Shown here one piece after another: positions 63,509-64,000 of a stretch of DNA of 64,000 nucleotides (the stretch's first letter is position 1; each line of letters begins with the position of its first letter). The stretch is from Lentisphaerae bacterium ADurb.Bin242. GTDB taxonomy: Bacteria > Verrucomicrobiota > Lentisphaeria > Victivallales > UBA1829. The position numbers were made by a program, and so were the translations under genes. The notes beneath the pieces were generated by a model. That model was given only the letters and a program-made list of their open reading frames with translations, had not been told where the DNA came from and ran no database searches. The stretch spans positions 1 through 64,000 of the forward strand of contig MWCA01000012.1 in the NCBI GenBank assembly GCA_002069785.1. Direction: 5' to 3'.

Positions 63509-63991
63509 ATGGATGGGAAGCATCTGCGGAATCGGCTGTGGAGATACCGGAATCCGGATTTTCTGTCTCCGACCGGGAACGAATGGCATTGCAATGCCCC
63601 GGAGAATTTCCGGATGGGCAGGGAAGGGGAGCGGAACTTCGTGGAGATCAAAGGAAATGCTCCCCCGAAAGGATTCCAGCGGGTGATTCAGTCAATCGCC
63701 CTGAAACCGGAAGAACTTGCCGGAAAAGAAGCGGTCCTGCGTTTCGAGGCGAAAGTCGAAACCCTTTCCGGAAAGGTCAGTTTTGCGGTCCGCGAGGTCG
63801 ACAAGACCGGAAAAAGCCTGCGTTATGAAACCATTGCGCTGACGAAATATGACAAGCATGACTGGAAAGAATATCGCCGGGCTTTCAGGATTTCTCCCGA
63901 AACGGCTTCCATCGCTCTCCACATCACTGCCGATTATCTCGGCGCGGAGGACAGGGTCCGGTATTCCGGCCTGAAACTGATCCTGAAATAA
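63509..63991 (+). CDS. carbohydrate-binding-like protein or fragment
   Basis: The 160 residues are β-rich and end in RVRYSGLKLILK, like the sandwich modules of locus B. RNPDFLSPTGNEW near the start is a typical first strand of such modules, but there is no signal peptide. The start is uncertain. An upstream ATG at 63473 also exists and neither has a clear ribosome-binding site. It may be a gene whose 5' part has been lost. Confidence 0.45.
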   Translation: MDGKHLRNRLWRYRNPDFLSPTGNEWHCNAPENFRMGREGERNFVEIKGNAPPKGFQRVIQSIALKPEELAGKEAVLRFEAKVETLSGKVSFAVREVDKTGKSLRYETIALTKYDKHDWKEYRRAFRISPETASIALHITADYLGAEDRVRYSGLKLILK

Positions 63992-64000
63992 ACCAAAGCC

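Noticed and set aside
1..64000. tRNA, rRNA, CRISPR arrays, phage genes or transposases
   Set aside because: I looked on both strands and found no supporting pattern in the window.

Overview
The window looks like a chromosomal segment of a Lentisphaerota bacterium, probably near Victivallis. Three things suggest this: single-gene prepilin-type (H-X9-DG) proteins sitting beside glycoside hydrolases, repeated α-L-fucosidase, DUF4838 and AraC modules, and small PVC-type hypothetical genes. This is inferred from gene content; no rRNA or tRNA gene is present. Housekeeping parts are GC-rich, while the carbohydrate loci after about 32 kb look more AT-rich by eye.

Positions 1-31 kb are mostly core genes. 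They include an MFS transporter, RNase HIII, QueD, PdxA, an HtrA-like protease, DUF2851 and DUF523 proteins, an exported MsrB-MsrA fusion, phosphotransacetylase, two tandem CNNM/CBS proteins, a Nif11-like small protein, several exported proteins of unknown function, a cysteine desulfurase-like enzyme, TypA, an ABC-F ATPase, a divergent Mur ligase, and a membrane glycosyltransferase-like protein. Carbohydrate genes begin to intrude at 18-22 kb: a clan GH-A hydrolase, then a GH29 fucosidase divergent from an AraC regulator.

Positions 31-47 kb mix both types. An RRM protein with a repetitive tail is followed by locus A (32.2-38.9 kb): promoter, GH16 enzyme, GntR regulator fused to a solute-binding-like domain, prepilin-type protein, and a 1105-residue exported carbohydrate-active protein. 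Then come an AsmA-like protein, ribosomal protein L28, the two glycine decarboxylase P subunits, an iron alcohol dehydrogenase, a MIF-family tautomerase, and a flotillin/NfeD pair.

Positions 47.5-55 kb hold locus B, a six-gene minus-strand operon: LacI regulator, prepilin, two exported proteins, an exported DUF4838 protein, and a GH29 fucosidase. It has a strong promoter and a perfect 14-bp LacI-type operator. A 78-bp direct repeat with one mismatch bounds the whole unit, and an AraC gene fragment abuts the right copy.

Positions 55-64 kb hold a Gfo/Idh/MocA oxidoreductase divergent from an AraC regulator. Locus C follows: GH4 glycosidase, prepilin and exported DUF4838 protein, divergent from another AraC regulator. 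The window ends in a carbohydrate-binding-like gene or gene fragment.

The common theme of loci A, B and C is one regulator, one prepilin-like protein and large exported proteins with a shared C-x-C-x2-C motif. This looks like a family of substrate-specific glycan-use modules. The repeat-bounded locus B cassette and the GntR/solute-binding fusion are the most unusual items.
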